In this document: positions 22,845 through 30,476 of the stretch, piece after piece | How the letters are laid out: each line of letters opens with the position of its first letter | Position numbering within the stretch: the stretch's first letter is position 1 | From: CAYMOV01 sp964392085 | Lineage (GTDB): Bacteria > Oederibacteriota > Muellerivitia > Muellerivitales > Muellerivitaceae | Length of the DNA: 41,292 bases | NCBI GenBank assembly: GCA_964392085.1 | Contig: CAYMOV010000017.1 | Coordinates: 1 to 41,292, forward strand | Direction: 5' to 3' | The notes under the pieces: model-generated | What the model was told of the DNA's origin: nothing | The model's input: only the letters and a program-made list of their open reading frames with translations | Database searches by the model: none | Program-made: the position numbers and the translations under genes

Positions 22845-24287
22845 TTAAAGGAAGGGCGAGAACAGTTTACAGGCCGCGTTGCGGATCCGTCCCGGGAGGG
22901 GTTCCCGGTTCAGGTGCTCCAGGGTCAGCCGCTTCGATTCGGCCCGGACCCGCTCGAAATGCCCCTCCAGGGTCCCCGCGAAGGCCCGGTCATAGACCTC
23001 CAGGACGCACTCGAAATTCAGGCGAAGGCTCCTCGTGTCCAGGTTGCTGGAACCCACCAGGCTATAGGCCCCATCCACGACCAGGGCCTTGGAATGGGCG
23101 AAGGGGGCGGGGCGGTCATAAACATGGACTCCCCGTTGGAGCAGTTCCCAAAGGTACGCCCGGGAGGCCCAACCCACGATCGGGAGGTTGTTGCGGAGCG
23201 GGAGGAAGATTTCCACCTCCACCCCACGGAGCGCGGCGTTCTGGAGCCCCGCGATGAGGGCGCGGTCCGGGATGAAATAGGGGGTCATCAACCGAACCGA
23301 CTTCCGGCTCCAGGCCAGGATCCCCAAGAGCAGGTGCTGGACCTTCTCGAGGTCCTCGTTGGGGCCGTCGCTGATCACGCGGGCGGTGGCGCCGCCCGGG
23401 TAGGTCCGGTGCGCGGGACCGGACCAGGGCAGGGATTCGCGGGTCGCGAAATACCAGTCCTCCAGGAAAACTTCCTGCATCTCATAGACCGCCGGCCCTT
23501 CGACGCGGAAATGGATGTCCTGCACGCGCTTGGGGTCCGGGTTGTCCGCCACCCAATGGGAATCCCTAATGTTCATCCCACCCAGGAAGCCCACCCGGTT
23601 GTCGACCACGAGCAGTTTTCGGTGGTTCCGGAGGTTGAAATGAAGCCGGGAAGGCCGCCAACCCACCGGGAGGAACAGCTCGGCCGGGATCCCCAGGTCC
23701 CGGAGGACCCGGGTGATGGGGTTCGGGGAGTATTTTTCCCCCATCCCATCCACCAGCACCCGCACTTTCACGCCCCGCGCCTTGGCCGCCGCCAGGGCCT
23801 TCACGAAAGTCATCCCGGTGCGGTCCGAGTCGAAGATGTAGGAGGACAGGTAGAGGGTCCGGCGGGCGCCGTCCATCGCCTTGACCATGGCCGGGTAAGC
23901 CGCTTCGCCGTTCACGAGGAGTTTGATTTGGTTTCCCGGCAGGAGGGGCCGGCGGGTGATGCCGTTTGAGAGGCCGAGGAGCGGGCCGTACAGCTTCGGG
24001 GAGGGAGGGCCTTTCCGCCCCAGCCGGACCCAGCTCTTCCGGTCCGTCGGGGTCCCGTGTTGCCACCGGCCCCGGTGGTGCAGGCGGCGGGCGTGGGTCC
24101 GGATGCGGTTGACGCCCAGGAGCCAGTAAAGAAAAGCCCCCAGACCCGGCAATCCCAGGCAAAGGCCCAACCAGATCAAGGCGGCCCGGGGATCCCGTTT
24201 GTGGAGGACGGCGTGGACCGCGGCGAAGAGGGAAAGGGCGATGATCGAGAGGAGGAGGATCAGGGTGAGGGATGAGTGGATCGTCAT
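22845..24287 (-). CDS. cls: Cardiolipin synthase (phospholipase D family)
   Basis: Condenses phosphatidylglycerol to cardiolipin at the membrane. Two N-terminal transmembrane segments (LILLLSIIALSLFAAVHAVL; LIWLGLCLGLPGLGAFLYWL) match the PLDc_N domain. Two HKD motifs follow: H222-K224-D229 in NHRKLLVVDN and H398-K400-D405 in HSKALVVDGA, each followed by the GG/GS and N residues of the active site. At 480 residues the length is typical of ClsA. The ATG at 24285-24287 is preferred, since GGAGA is 9-10 nt upstream; an ATG three codons earlier is almost adjacent to it. Confidence 0.95.
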   Translation of the reverse strand: MTIHSSLTLILLLSIIALSLFAAVHAVLHKRDPRAALIWLGLCLGLPGLGAFLYWLLGVNRIRTHARRLHHRGRWQHGTPTDRKSWVRLGRKGPPSPKLYGPLLGLSNGITRRPLLPGNQIKLLVNGEAAYPAMVKAMDGARRTLYLSSYIFDSDRTGMTFVKALAAAKARGVKVRVLVDGMGEKYSPNPITRVLRDLGIPAELFLPVGWRPSRLHFNLRNHRKLLVVDNRVGFLGGMNIRDSHWVADNPDPKRVQDIHFRVEGPAVYEMQEVFLEDWYFATRESLPWSGPAHRTYPGGATARVISDGPNEDLEKVQHLLLGILAWSRKSVRLMTPYFIPDRALIAGLQNAALRGVEVEIFLPLRNNLPIVGWASRAYLWELLQRGVHVYDRPAPFAHSKALVVDGAYSLVGSSNLDTRSLRLNFECVLEVYDRAFAGTLEGHFERVRAESKRLTLEHLNREPLPGRIRNAACKLFSPFL

Positions 24288-24427
24288 GGCGAACATTCTC
24301 CGCGGCGCTTCGGGGCGGCCCGATACCGGTTCCGGGGGATTGAAGTCCCCGTCGATTGGAAAGGGCCCTTCATTGGGGCGGAAAGATAACGGAGGGAATC
24401 AGCCAACGGTCGGCCGGTGGGGTACGG

Positions 24428-24949
24428 CTAGAAACGGTAGGCCAACACCATTTGGGGACGACCCTTTTCGTTGAAGGAGAAGGCCGGTGTCAGGTTGTGC
24501 TCGTAGTTGTATTCCTTGGCGGCGGTGGGGGCGTGGGCCATGTCGGCGATCCAGGTGAGGCCGAAGAAAATCGCGCCATACAGGACCATGTCCTTCCCCC
24601 GGCGGACGGCGTTGTTACCCAAGAAGGAACCGCTGAAGGAACTGGGGCTGTTCTGGATCGCGGCGCCCAAACCGATGGCGGCCACCGAGAGGACCTCACC
24701 GGTCAAAAGGGTGGTCCCCAGGGTCTTGTCCTTGGCGTAAAAGTGGCCGTAGCCGTGGATGAGGAGTCCTGGGAAAAGGGCCAACAAAAAAGCCCGGCTG
24801 GGGTCCTTGGCGAAGGCCTGGTTGTGGCTGGTTTCCAGGCTTCCGGATAAACCGGTGGTCTCGGCCCGAAGGGGGGCGGTGGATTGGAACGCGAAGCCCA
24901 ACGCCAGGGCGAGGGCGAGAATCGTTTTTTTGTGGTTGGGGGTCTTCAT
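24428..24949 (-). CDS. Exported membrane-associated protein of unknown function
   Basis: A 173-residue protein. Residues 1-29 form a signal peptide (KKTILALALALGFAFQSTAP with an LRAE cleavage region). The mature part contains DPSRAFLLALFPGLLIHGYGHFYAKD, a proline-glycine-rich motif resembling small membrane proteins with the 'PGLGQFYNG' pattern, followed by three hydrophobic stretches (GTTLLTGEVLSVAAIGLGAA; DMVLYGAIFFGLTWIADMA). It ends in MVLAYRF, whose terminal phenylalanine would suit an outer-membrane location, though this is weak. No family is assigned. A candidate promoter overlaps the preceding terminator. Confidence 0.72.
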   Translation of the reverse strand: MKTPNHKKTILALALALGFAFQSTAPLRAETTGLSGSLETSHNQAFAKDPSRAFLLALFPGLLIHGYGHFYAKDKTLGTTLLTGEVLSVAAIGLGAAIQNSPSSFSGSFLGNNAVRRGKDMVLYGAIFFGLTWIADMAHAPTAAKEYNYEHNLTPAFSFNEKGRPQMVLAYRF

Positions 24950-24960
24950 AAGTGGGCCTT

Positions 24961-24989
24961 ATTTTAGGGGAACCTGGGCCCCGGGTCAA
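24961..24989 (-). promoter_or_regulatory. Candidate promoter overlapping the ribosomal-cluster terminator
   Basis: Minus-strand TTGACC (24984-24989), 17 nt, TAAAAT (24961-24966). Transcription would begin about 5 nt before the ATG at 24949, giving an almost leaderless message. The -35 box shares bases with the T-tract of the rplQ terminator. Confidence 0.45.
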
Positions 24990-25029
24990 AAAAAATAAAG
25001 CCCCACCCCCCGAAAAGGGGGTGGGGCTT
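24988..25029 (-). terminator. Rho-independent terminator of the ribosomal protein supercluster
   Basis: AAGCCCCACCCCC (24998-25010) pairs perfectly over 13 bp with 25017-25029, loop of 6 nt, and on the minus strand is followed by TATTTTTTTT. It lies 12 nt after the rplQ stop and closes the alpha operon. Confidence 0.93.
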
Positions 25030-25041
25030 GGGGCTTCTAAG

Positions 25042-25527
25042 TCAGGCTTTTGGTTCGGTGGCTTTGGCTTTCTTGGCCTTCGGCTTGGTGTCCCCAGCCT
25101 CGGGGGCGGCGTCCGTGGCCGGCTTAGCGGCCTTTTCCTTCTTTTCCTCTGGGACCGGCTCGGCCTGGACGGGCCGATCCACCAGCTCCAAGAAGACCAT
25201 TTCGGCCCCGTCCCCCGCCCGGGTACCCAGCTTCAAGACGCGGGTGTAGCCGCCCTTGCGCTCGGCATAGCGGTAAATGAGGGTCTTGAACAGCTTGTTG
25301 ACCACGTCGCGCTCCCGGACGAAACCCAGGACCCTGCGCTTGGCCGCCAAATCATCCTTCTTGGCGATGGTGATCATCTTCTCGGCGTACCGGCGCGCTT
25401 CCTTGGCCTTCGCCTTGGTGGTGCGGATCCGCTCGTGCTTGAAAAGGCTGGTCACCATGTTTCGAAGCATGGCCCGTCGGTGGCCTGGGTGGATCCCCAA
25501 TTGGCCTCGATGGTTGGCGTGACGCAT
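25042..25527 (-). CDS. rplQ: 50S ribosomal protein L17
   Basis: Large-subunit protein near the exit tunnel. The N-terminus MRHANHRGQLGIHPGHRRAM and LFKHERIRTTKAKAKEARRY are family hallmarks, and the conserved domain ends near residue 120. The last 35-40 residues are a low-complexity tail rich in K, A, E and P (KAKKAKATEP), making the protein 161 residues against about 120-130 in many bacteria. It is the last gene of the alpha operon, 214 nt after rpoA across a repeat-filled gap, and is followed by a strong terminator. Confidence 0.97.
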   Translation of the reverse strand: MRHANHRGQLGIHPGHRRAMLRNMVTSLFKHERIRTTKAKAKEARRYAEKMITIAKKDDLAAKRRVLGFVRERDVVNKLFKTLIYRYAERKGGYTRVLKLGTRAGDGAEMVFLELVDRPVQAEPVPEEKKEKAAKPATDAAPEAGDTKPKAKKAKATEPKA

Positions 25528-25597
25528 GACAAACTCCTCGGGTTTGGATCCGTCGGGGCGGCGAAACCGCCGCCCCTGGAATCACGGGGTTAAAAAG

Positions 25598-25741
25598 TTA
25601 GCAGGATGATGAAAAAGTCGAACTGAAGAGACTTTTTCGTGTCTTACTCACGAATCATCCCCCAAAAACTTGGGGATTCACGACGTTTCGCTCGACCCTC
25701 ATGGCTGCTGACAGGGCGTAAAAACAGTTTTCAGCACCCTG
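25598..25741. repeat. Compound hairpin element between rpoA and rplQ
   Basis: This gap contains several palindromes: GAAAAAGTC/GACTTTTTC (perfect 9 bp), enclosed by GGATGAT/ATCATCC; CCCCAA/TTGGGG around a short loop; and CAGGG/CCCTG around an AAAACTGTTTT stem. On the minus strand it begins CAGGGTGCTGAAAA directly after the rpoA TAA. No coding frame is present. It looks like an inserted palindromic repeat; no second copy is in this window. Confidence 0.6.
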
Positions 25742-26752
25742 TTAGATCTTCGCTTCGGGCCGCGGGAAACCGCCCCGGCCGCGGGCCAGGATCGCGTCCA
25801 CGTCCATGCCGAACGACAGGCCCATGCCCCCCAGGATCTCCTTGATCTCGTTGAGGGATTTGCGGCCGAAGTTCTTGTACTTGAGCATGTCGGCCTCGGT
25901 CTTGCGGACCAGGTCGCCGATGGTCTTGATGTTGGCGGTCTTGAGGCAGTTGGCGGACCGGACGGACAGCTCCAGTTCCTCCACGCTCTCGTTGAGGATT
26001 TCCTTGAGCCGCTCCTCTTCCTCGCTCATCGAGTCGTCGGCTTGTCCCGGCTCTTCCTCGAAGTTGATGAAGATCTGCAGGGAATCCCGGAGGATCTTGG
26101 CGGACTGGGCCAAGGCGTCCTCGGGACGGATGCGGCCGTCGGTCCAGATCTCCAGGATCAACTTGTCGTAATCGGTCATCTGGCCGATGCGGGCCGATTC
26201 CACCGTGTACTTCACCTGGGACACCGGCGTGAAGATCGAGTCCATGGGGATGACCCCGATGGATTGTCCTTCGCGCTTGTTCCGGTCCGCCGGCACGTAC
26301 CCGCGGCCGTCGGAGACTTCCAACTCGGCTTCCAGGGTGGCGTCGGCCTCCGTCAGGGTGGCCAGGTGCAGCTGCGGGTTCAGGATCTCGACGTCCGCGT
26401 CGACCTGGATATCCGCCGCCACGACGTTCCGCTCGCCCTTGACCGAGAGGCGCAGGGTCTTGGGCCCGGGGGAATACATCTTGACCTTGAGTTCCTTGAG
26501 GTTCAGGAGGATGTCGGTGGCGTCCTCCAGCACGCCCGGCAGGGTGGAGAACTCGTGGGGGACCCCCTCGAATTTCACGCTCGTCACCGCGGCGCCCGGG
26601 ATGGACGACAGCAGGATCCGGCGAAGCGAGTTGCCGATGGACTGGCCGTACCCGCGCTCAAAGGGCTCGGCAATGAACTTGCCGTAGGTCGACGTCAAGG
26701 TTCCCCGCTCGTAGTCCAGGAACTTCGGGATCTGAACTTTTCCGATCTGCAT
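25742..26752 (-). CDS. rpoA: RNA polymerase alpha subunit
   Basis: Assembles the RNA polymerase core and contacts UP elements and activators. The N-terminal domain (1 to about 230) includes GKFIAEPFERGYGQSIGNSL and LLSSIPGAAVTSVKFEGV. A charged, acidic linker (SEEEERLKEILNES) leads to the C-terminal helix-hairpin-helix domain with VRSANCLKTANIKTIGDLV and LKYKNFGRKSLNEIKEIL. At 336 residues it is normal. The 106-nt gap to rpsD holds two GC-rich hairpins without U-tracts (near 26785-26815 and 26825-26847), which might take part in S4 feedback control but could equally be repeats. Confidence 0.98.
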   Translation of the reverse strand: MQIGKVQIPKFLDYERGTLTSTYGKFIAEPFERGYGQSIGNSLRRILLSSIPGAAVTSVKFEGVPHEFSTLPGVLEDATDILLNLKELKVKMYSPGPKTLRLSVKGERNVVAADIQVDADVEILNPQLHLATLTEADATLEAELEVSDGRGYVPADRNKREGQSIGVIPMDSIFTPVSQVKYTVESARIGQMTDYDKLILEIWTDGRIRPEDALAQSAKILRDSLQIFINFEEEPGQADDSMSEEEERLKEILNESVEELELSVRSANCLKTANIKTIGDLVRKTEADMLKYKNFGRKSLNEIKEILGGMGLSFGMDVDAILARGRGGFPRPEAKI

Positions 26753-26858
26753 GCGCTCTACCTCCGTGAAGCCCCTCTCGGGGTGCCGGCCGGGGGAACT
26801 TCCCCGGCCCGTTCGTACCGCGTTTCACCCCGGGGACACCCGGGGCGACCGACTCCGA

Positions 26859-27485
26859 TTACTTCGAGTACAACTCGACGATCAGCTGTTCCTGGACCGG
26901 CAAGGCGATCTCTTCCTTGGTGGGGATCTTCTTCAGGGTGGCCGTGAACGCCACCGGATCCACCTCGAACCAAGTCGGGATGCTTCGCTTCTGCATGGCT
27001 TCCACGCAGCGCTTCACCGTGGCCGAGGTCCGGTAGGACTCGTGAAGGGTGATGACGGTTCCGGGCTTCAACTGGAAGGACGGGATGTCGACCTTCTTGC
27101 CGTTGATCGTCACCAAGCCGTGCTTGACCACCTGGCGCGCCTGGCGGCGCGACTCCGCGAAACCCGAGCGGTACAAAGCGTTGTCCAAGCGGCGCTCCAG
27201 GTTCTGGAGGAGAACCTCACCGGTCCGGCCCTTGACCCGGGACGCCTCGGCAAAGAAGCGGCGGAACTGCTTTTCCCGGATGCCGTAGATCCGCTTGACC
27301 TTCTGCTTCTCACGGAGCTGGAGGCCGTATTCGGTGTCCTTCCGGCGGCGTTGGCCGTGCTGGCCGGGGGCGTAACCGCGGCGCTCGAAGGCGCACTTGT
27401 CGGTCTCGCATCGGGTTCCCTTGAGAAACAACTTCATGCCTTCCCGACGGCAGAGTCTGCAGACTGAGTTGGATGAGCCGCTCAT
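26859..27485 (-). CDS. rpsD: 30S ribosomal protein S4 (zinc-binding form)
   Basis: Primary 16S rRNA-binding protein that nucleates 30S assembly and in many bacteria represses the alpha operon. The N-terminus carries four cysteines (C9, C12, C26, C31) in the zinc-binding C+ arrangement, unlike E. coli S4, which lacks them. The core has YAPGQHGQRRRK, YGIREKQFRRFF and the S4 RNA-binding domain RLDNALYRSGFAESRRQARQ. At 208 residues it is typical. It starts 12 nt after rpsK. Confidence 0.98.
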   Translation of the reverse strand: MSGSSNSVCRLCRREGMKLFLKGTRCETDKCAFERRGYAPGQHGQRRRKDTEYGLQLREKQKVKRIYGIREKQFRRFFAEASRVKGRTGEVLLQNLERRLDNALYRSGFAESRRQARQVVKHGLVTINGKKVDIPSFQLKPGTVITLHESYRTSATVKRCVEAMQKRSIPTWFEVDPVAFTATLKKIPTKEEIALPVQEQLIVELYSK

Positions 27486-27497
27486 GTTTCGGTCTCC

Positions 27498-27932
27498 TTA
27501 AACGCGGCGGCGCTTGGGCGGCCGGCAACCGTTGTGGGGGATGGGTGTGACGTCTTTGATGAGAGTGATCGTCAGGCCGATGGCCTGGATCGCGCGGATG
27601 GCGGCTTCCCGCCCCGCGCCCGGGCCCTTGACCCGGATTTCGACGACTTTCACGCCGGCGTCCGCGGCCTTGCGGCCCGCGGCCTCGGCGGCCATCTGGG
27701 CCGCGAAGGGAGTCGACTTCCGGCTGCCCTTGAAGTTCAGGGAGCCTGAGCTGGACCAAGCCACCACATTCCCCTTGGGGTCCGTGATGGTGATCAGGGT
27801 GTTGTTGAAGGACGCCTTGATGTGCACGACCCCGTTCCGGCCCGCGCGCTTGGCGGCCTTTTTGGAGGCCGGAGCCGCAGCCGTGGATTTCTCCTCGGGG
27901 CTCGGGGCCGGTGTTTGAGCTTGTTCCGTCAC
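27498..27932 (-). CDS. rpsK: 30S ribosomal protein S11
   Basis: Platform protein of the small subunit near the Shine-Dalgarno helix. The family core NGVVHIKASFNNTLITITD and the C-terminal TPIPHNGCRPPKRRRV are clear. The N-terminus has about 30 extra A/P/K/E-rich residues before the core. The start is a GTG. It lies 121 nt after rpsM across a dispersed inverted repeat (27952-28035). Confidence 0.98.
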   Translation of the reverse strand: MTEQAQTPAPSPEEKSTAAAPASKKAAKRAGRNGVVHIKASFNNTLITITDPKGNVVAWSSSGSLNFKGSRKSTPFAAQMAAEAAGRKAADAGVKVVEIRVKGPGAGREAAIRAIQAIGLTITLIKDVTPIPHNGCRPPKRRRV

Positions 27933-27951
27933 GTCGTTCTGCCTTTCTAGT

Positions 27952-28035
27952 TTGAACCACGGGGGGCACGGGGGACACGGAGAGCTTTTAACTCCCCGTC
28001 CAAAACTCCGTGATCTCCGTGTTCGCCGTGGTTAA
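27952..28035. repeat. Inverted repeat of the TTGAACCACGG family between rpsM and rpsK
   Basis: The left arm begins TTGAACCACGGGGGGCACGG. The right side carries CTCCGTGATCTCCGTGTTCG followed by CCGTGGTTAA, its imperfect complement, around an AT-richer centre. It matches 14268-14364 and 1480-1641 at the ends. Confidence 0.75.
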
Positions 28036-28053
28036 AAGAACCTTGTTGAAGGC

Positions 28054-28595
28054 TTACTTCTTATCGTCCTTCTTACGTCCGCTCCCGACGGTCTTCTTCG
28101 GGCCCTTGCGGGTCCGGGAATTGGTGCGGGTTCGCTGGCCGCGGAGCGGCAACCCCTTCCGGTGGCGGATGCCCCGGTAGGTGCCGATGTCGACCAAGCG
28201 CTTGATGTTCATCGAAACTTCCCGGCGAAGGTCGCCCTCCACCTTGACGTTGTCGGTGTTCATGATGTTCACGATGCNNNNNNNNNNNNNNNNNNNNNNN
28301 NNNNNNNNNNNNNNNNNNNNNNNNNNNNNNNNNNNNNNNNNNNNNNNNNNNNNNNNNNNNNNNNNNNNNNNNNNNNNCGGCGAAGGTCGCCCTCCACCTT
28401 GACGTTGTCGGTGTTCATGATGTTCACGATGCGGGCGATTTCGTCGTCCTTCAGGTTCTTCACCCGGACGTCGAAGCTGACCCCGGCCTTGGACAGGATG
28501 CGTTTGGCCATCGATTCCCCGATCCCAAAAACATAGGTCAGGGCGACCTCCACGCGCTTGTCCTTCGGCAATTCCACTCCGGCGATACGAGCCAT
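28054..28595 (-). CDS. rpsM: 30S ribosomal protein S13 (interrupted by an assembly gap)
   Basis: Head protein of the small subunit that contacts the P-site tRNA and the B1 bridges. The N-terminal half, MARIAGVELPKDKRVEVALT to VKVEGDLR, lies right of a 100-N gap. The C-terminal half, REVSMNIKRLVDIGTYRG to SGRKKDDKK, lies left of it. A 55-base sequence is present on both sides of the Ns (28223-28277 and 28378-28432). Removing the Ns and one copy leaves 387 nt, an uninterrupted 128-residue S13 of normal length. So the gene is intact in the organism and the gap is an assembly artefact. Confidence 0.95.
28278..28377. other. Assembly gap (100 N)
   Basis: Exactly 100 N, a common scaffolding placeholder. 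The 55 bases before it are repeated exactly after it, so the two contigs overlap and nothing is actually missing. Confidence 0.95.
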
Positions 28596-28669
28596 GTCCT
28601 CTCCTCATTCATCACGTCCGGCTCCACGGCCGGACGGGCATGCGTTCAGGGCCCAGGGGCCCGGTTGGT

Positions 28670-28783
28670 TCAGCCTTGGCGCTGTTTGTGTTTGGGATTG
28701 GTGCAAACGACCCGCACCACCCCTTTGCGGCGTAGGACCCGGCACTTGGCGCAGATCGGTTTGACCGACGAGCGGACCTTCAT
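28670..28783 (-). CDS. rpmJ: 50S ribosomal protein L36
   Basis: A 37-residue protein starting MKVRSSVKPICAKCRVLRRK. The zinc ligands C11, C14, C27 and H32 are all present, so this is the zinc-binding form. Its place between infA and rpsM is canonical. Confidence 0.97.
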   Translation of the reverse strand: MKVRSSVKPICAKCRVLRRKGVVRVVCTNPKHKQRQG

Positions 28784-28833
28784 GTTCAACCTTCCTTAAA
28801 CTTTTCTGGGCCCAGGAAGAATCCCCGGACGCC

Positions 28834-29052
28834 TCACTTGTACCGGTACGTAATCCGTCCACGGTTCAGGTCGTAGGGTGAAAGCTCCAACGTCACCTTG
28901 TCGCCCGGCAGGATCCGGATGAAGTTCATCCGCATCTTGCCCGAGACATGGGCCAACACCACATGCTTGTTGGGCAGCTCCACGCGGAACGTCGCGTTGG
29001 GGAGCGCCTCGATCACGATCCCCTCAACTTGTATGGCATCGTCTTTAGGCAT
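28834..29052 (-). CDS. infA: Translation initiation factor IF-1
   Basis: Binds the A site of the 30S subunit during initiation. It has 72 residues, exactly the family size, and one OB fold: DAIQVEGIVIEALPNATFRV, HVSGKMRMNFIRILPGDKVT and the terminal YDLNRGRITYRYK. It lies 21 nt after map and 50 nt before rpmJ, the usual spc/alpha junction order. Confidence 0.98.
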   Translation of the reverse strand: MPKDDAIQVEGIVIEALPNATFRVELPNKHVVLAHVSGKMRMNFIRILPGDKVTLELSPYDLNRGRITYRYK

Positions 29053-29073
29053 CGACGGTTCGACCCCTTTACG

Positions 29074-29823
29074 TTAAACACGCGTCAGGTTGACCGGCCC
29101 CTCCGGGGTCACGGCCACCGAATCCTCAAAATGGGCCGAAATCGACCCGTCCCGGGTCACCACGGTCCAACCATCGGGCAGTACCCGAACCTCGGCTTGA
29201 CCCTGGTTGACCATCGGTTCCAGCGCCAGGCACATGCCCTCGACCAACTTCGGGCCCTGGCGCGGCTTGCCGTAGTTCGGAACCTGCGGATCCTCATGCA
29301 TGGCCCGGCCGATGCCGTGGCCCACGTAATCCCGCACCACGGTGAACCCCTGGGTAACCACCCAGTTCTCCACCGCATGGCCGATGTCGCCCACCCGTTG
29401 CCCCGGGACGCATTGGGCGATGCCCACGTCCAGGGCCCTCCAGGTGGCCTCCAACAGCCGCTTGGCTTCCGCCGACACCTTCCCCACGGGGAAAGTGCGG
29501 GCCGAATCCCCGCAGTAACCCTTCCAATAAGCCCCGATGTCGATCCCCACGACATCGCCTTCCACCAACACCCGCGGACCCGGGATTCCGTGGACCACCT
29601 GCTCGTTCACCGAGGAGCAGATGGTGGCCGGGTAGCCGTGGTACCCCTTGAAGGCCGGTACGCAATCTCGGCTCGTGAAGTACTCGTAGGCGAAACGGTC
29701 CAACTCCCCCGTCGTCACCCCAGGCTTCACCCGCCGTCCCAACTCCGCCAAACACTCCCCGACGATGCGGCCCGCGGTCCGCATCAATTCAAGTTCCGGG
29801 GCCGTCTTGACGGTGATCGGCAT
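29074..29823 (-). CDS. map: Methionine aminopeptidase, type I
   Basis: Removes the initiator methionine from new proteins. The five metal ligands appear in order: two aspartates in VVGIDIGAYWKGYCGDSART, the histidine in YVGHGIGRAMHEDPQVPNY, a glutamate in LALEPM and the last glutamate in HFEDSVAVTPEG. At 249 residues, without an SH3 or zinc extension, it is class Ia. Its ATG overlaps the adk stop by one base (TGATG), so the two are translationally coupled. Confidence 0.98.
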   Translation of the reverse strand: MPITVKTAPELELMRTAGRIVGECLAELGRRVKPGVTTGELDRFAYEYFTSRDCVPAFKGYHGYPATICSSVNEQVVHGIPGPRVLVEGDVVGIDIGAYWKGYCGDSARTFPVGKVSAEAKRLLEATWRALDVGIAQCVPGQRVGDIGHAVENWVVTQGFTVVRDYVGHGIGRAMHEDPQVPNYGKPRQGPKLVEGMCLALEPMVNQGQAEVRVLPDGWTVVTRDGSISAHFEDSVAVTPEGPVNLTRV

Positions 29824-30476
29824 CAGGCCACCTGGTCCAACTCCGCGTAAAGACGCTTCAAGACCTCTTGGTACTCGCCGCGGCAGTCCAGCCGCTTCAA
29901 CAGGCCCGTTTTCTCGTAAAAAGCCACGAGGGGCTCGGTATCCTTGCGGTAGACCTCGAGCCGGTGCTCGATGGTCTCCGGCTTGTCATCCGGGCGCTGG
30001 AACAGGGCGCCTTGGCACTTATCGCAGACCCCCTCCACCTTCGGGCGGAGGTTGGTGAACAGGTTGAAGGTGGCCCCGCAAACGGTGCAGACCCGCCGAC
30101 CCGTCAACCTTTGGACCAAAAGTTCCCGGTCCACCTCAATCTTGACGACCCGGCTCAACCGCAGGCTCATCTCCCCCAGCATCATCCCCAACCCCTCGGC
30201 CTGGGCCACGGTCCGGGGAAACCCGTCGAGGATGAAACCCTTTTGCGTATCCGCCTGGGCCAACCGCTCGCGGATCAAGCCCAACACTACGGTGTCCGGA
30301 ACCAGCTCCCCCCGCTTCATGAAGGCCTGGGCCTCCAGGCCCATGGGGGTCCCGGCTTTGACCGCCGCCCGGAGCATGTCCCCGGTGGAGATCTGCGGGA
30401 TCCCGTACCGTTTCACGAACTCGGCCGAATAGGTGCCCTTGCCCGAACCCGGTTCCCCCAAAAGGATCAATCGCAT
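29823..30476 (-). CDS. adk: Adenylate kinase (zinc LID form)
   Basis: Interconverts ATP, ADP and AMP. The P-loop is GEPGSGKGTYS at residues 7-17, the AMP site includes ISTGDMLRAAV, and the long LID carries four cysteines (C130, C133, C151, C154) that bind zinc, as in Gram-positive and many other Adk proteins. At 217 residues it is the long form. It overlaps both neighbours by one base (secY and map), as in tightly packed spc operons. Confidence 0.98.
   Translation of the reverse strand: MRLILLGEPGSGKGTYSAEFVKRYGIPQISTGDMLRAAVKAGTPMGLEAQAFMKRGELVPDTVVLGLIRERLAQADTQKGFILDGFPRTVAQAEGLGMMLGEMSLRLSRVVKIEVDRELLVQRLTGRRVCTVCGATFNLFTNLRPKVEGVCDKCQGALFQRPDDKPETIEHRLEVYRKDTEPLVAFYEKTGLLKRLDCRGEYQEVLKRLYAELDQVA

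Noticed and set aside
26780..26850. GC-rich hairpins between rpsD and rpoA as terminators
   Set aside because: No U-tract on either strand, and termination here would cut off rpoA. They may be regulatory or repeat-derived.
28054..28595. rpsM as a pseudogene or as two fragments
   Set aside because: The 55-base identity on both sides of the Ns and restoration of an intact frame show that the break is an assembly artefact.
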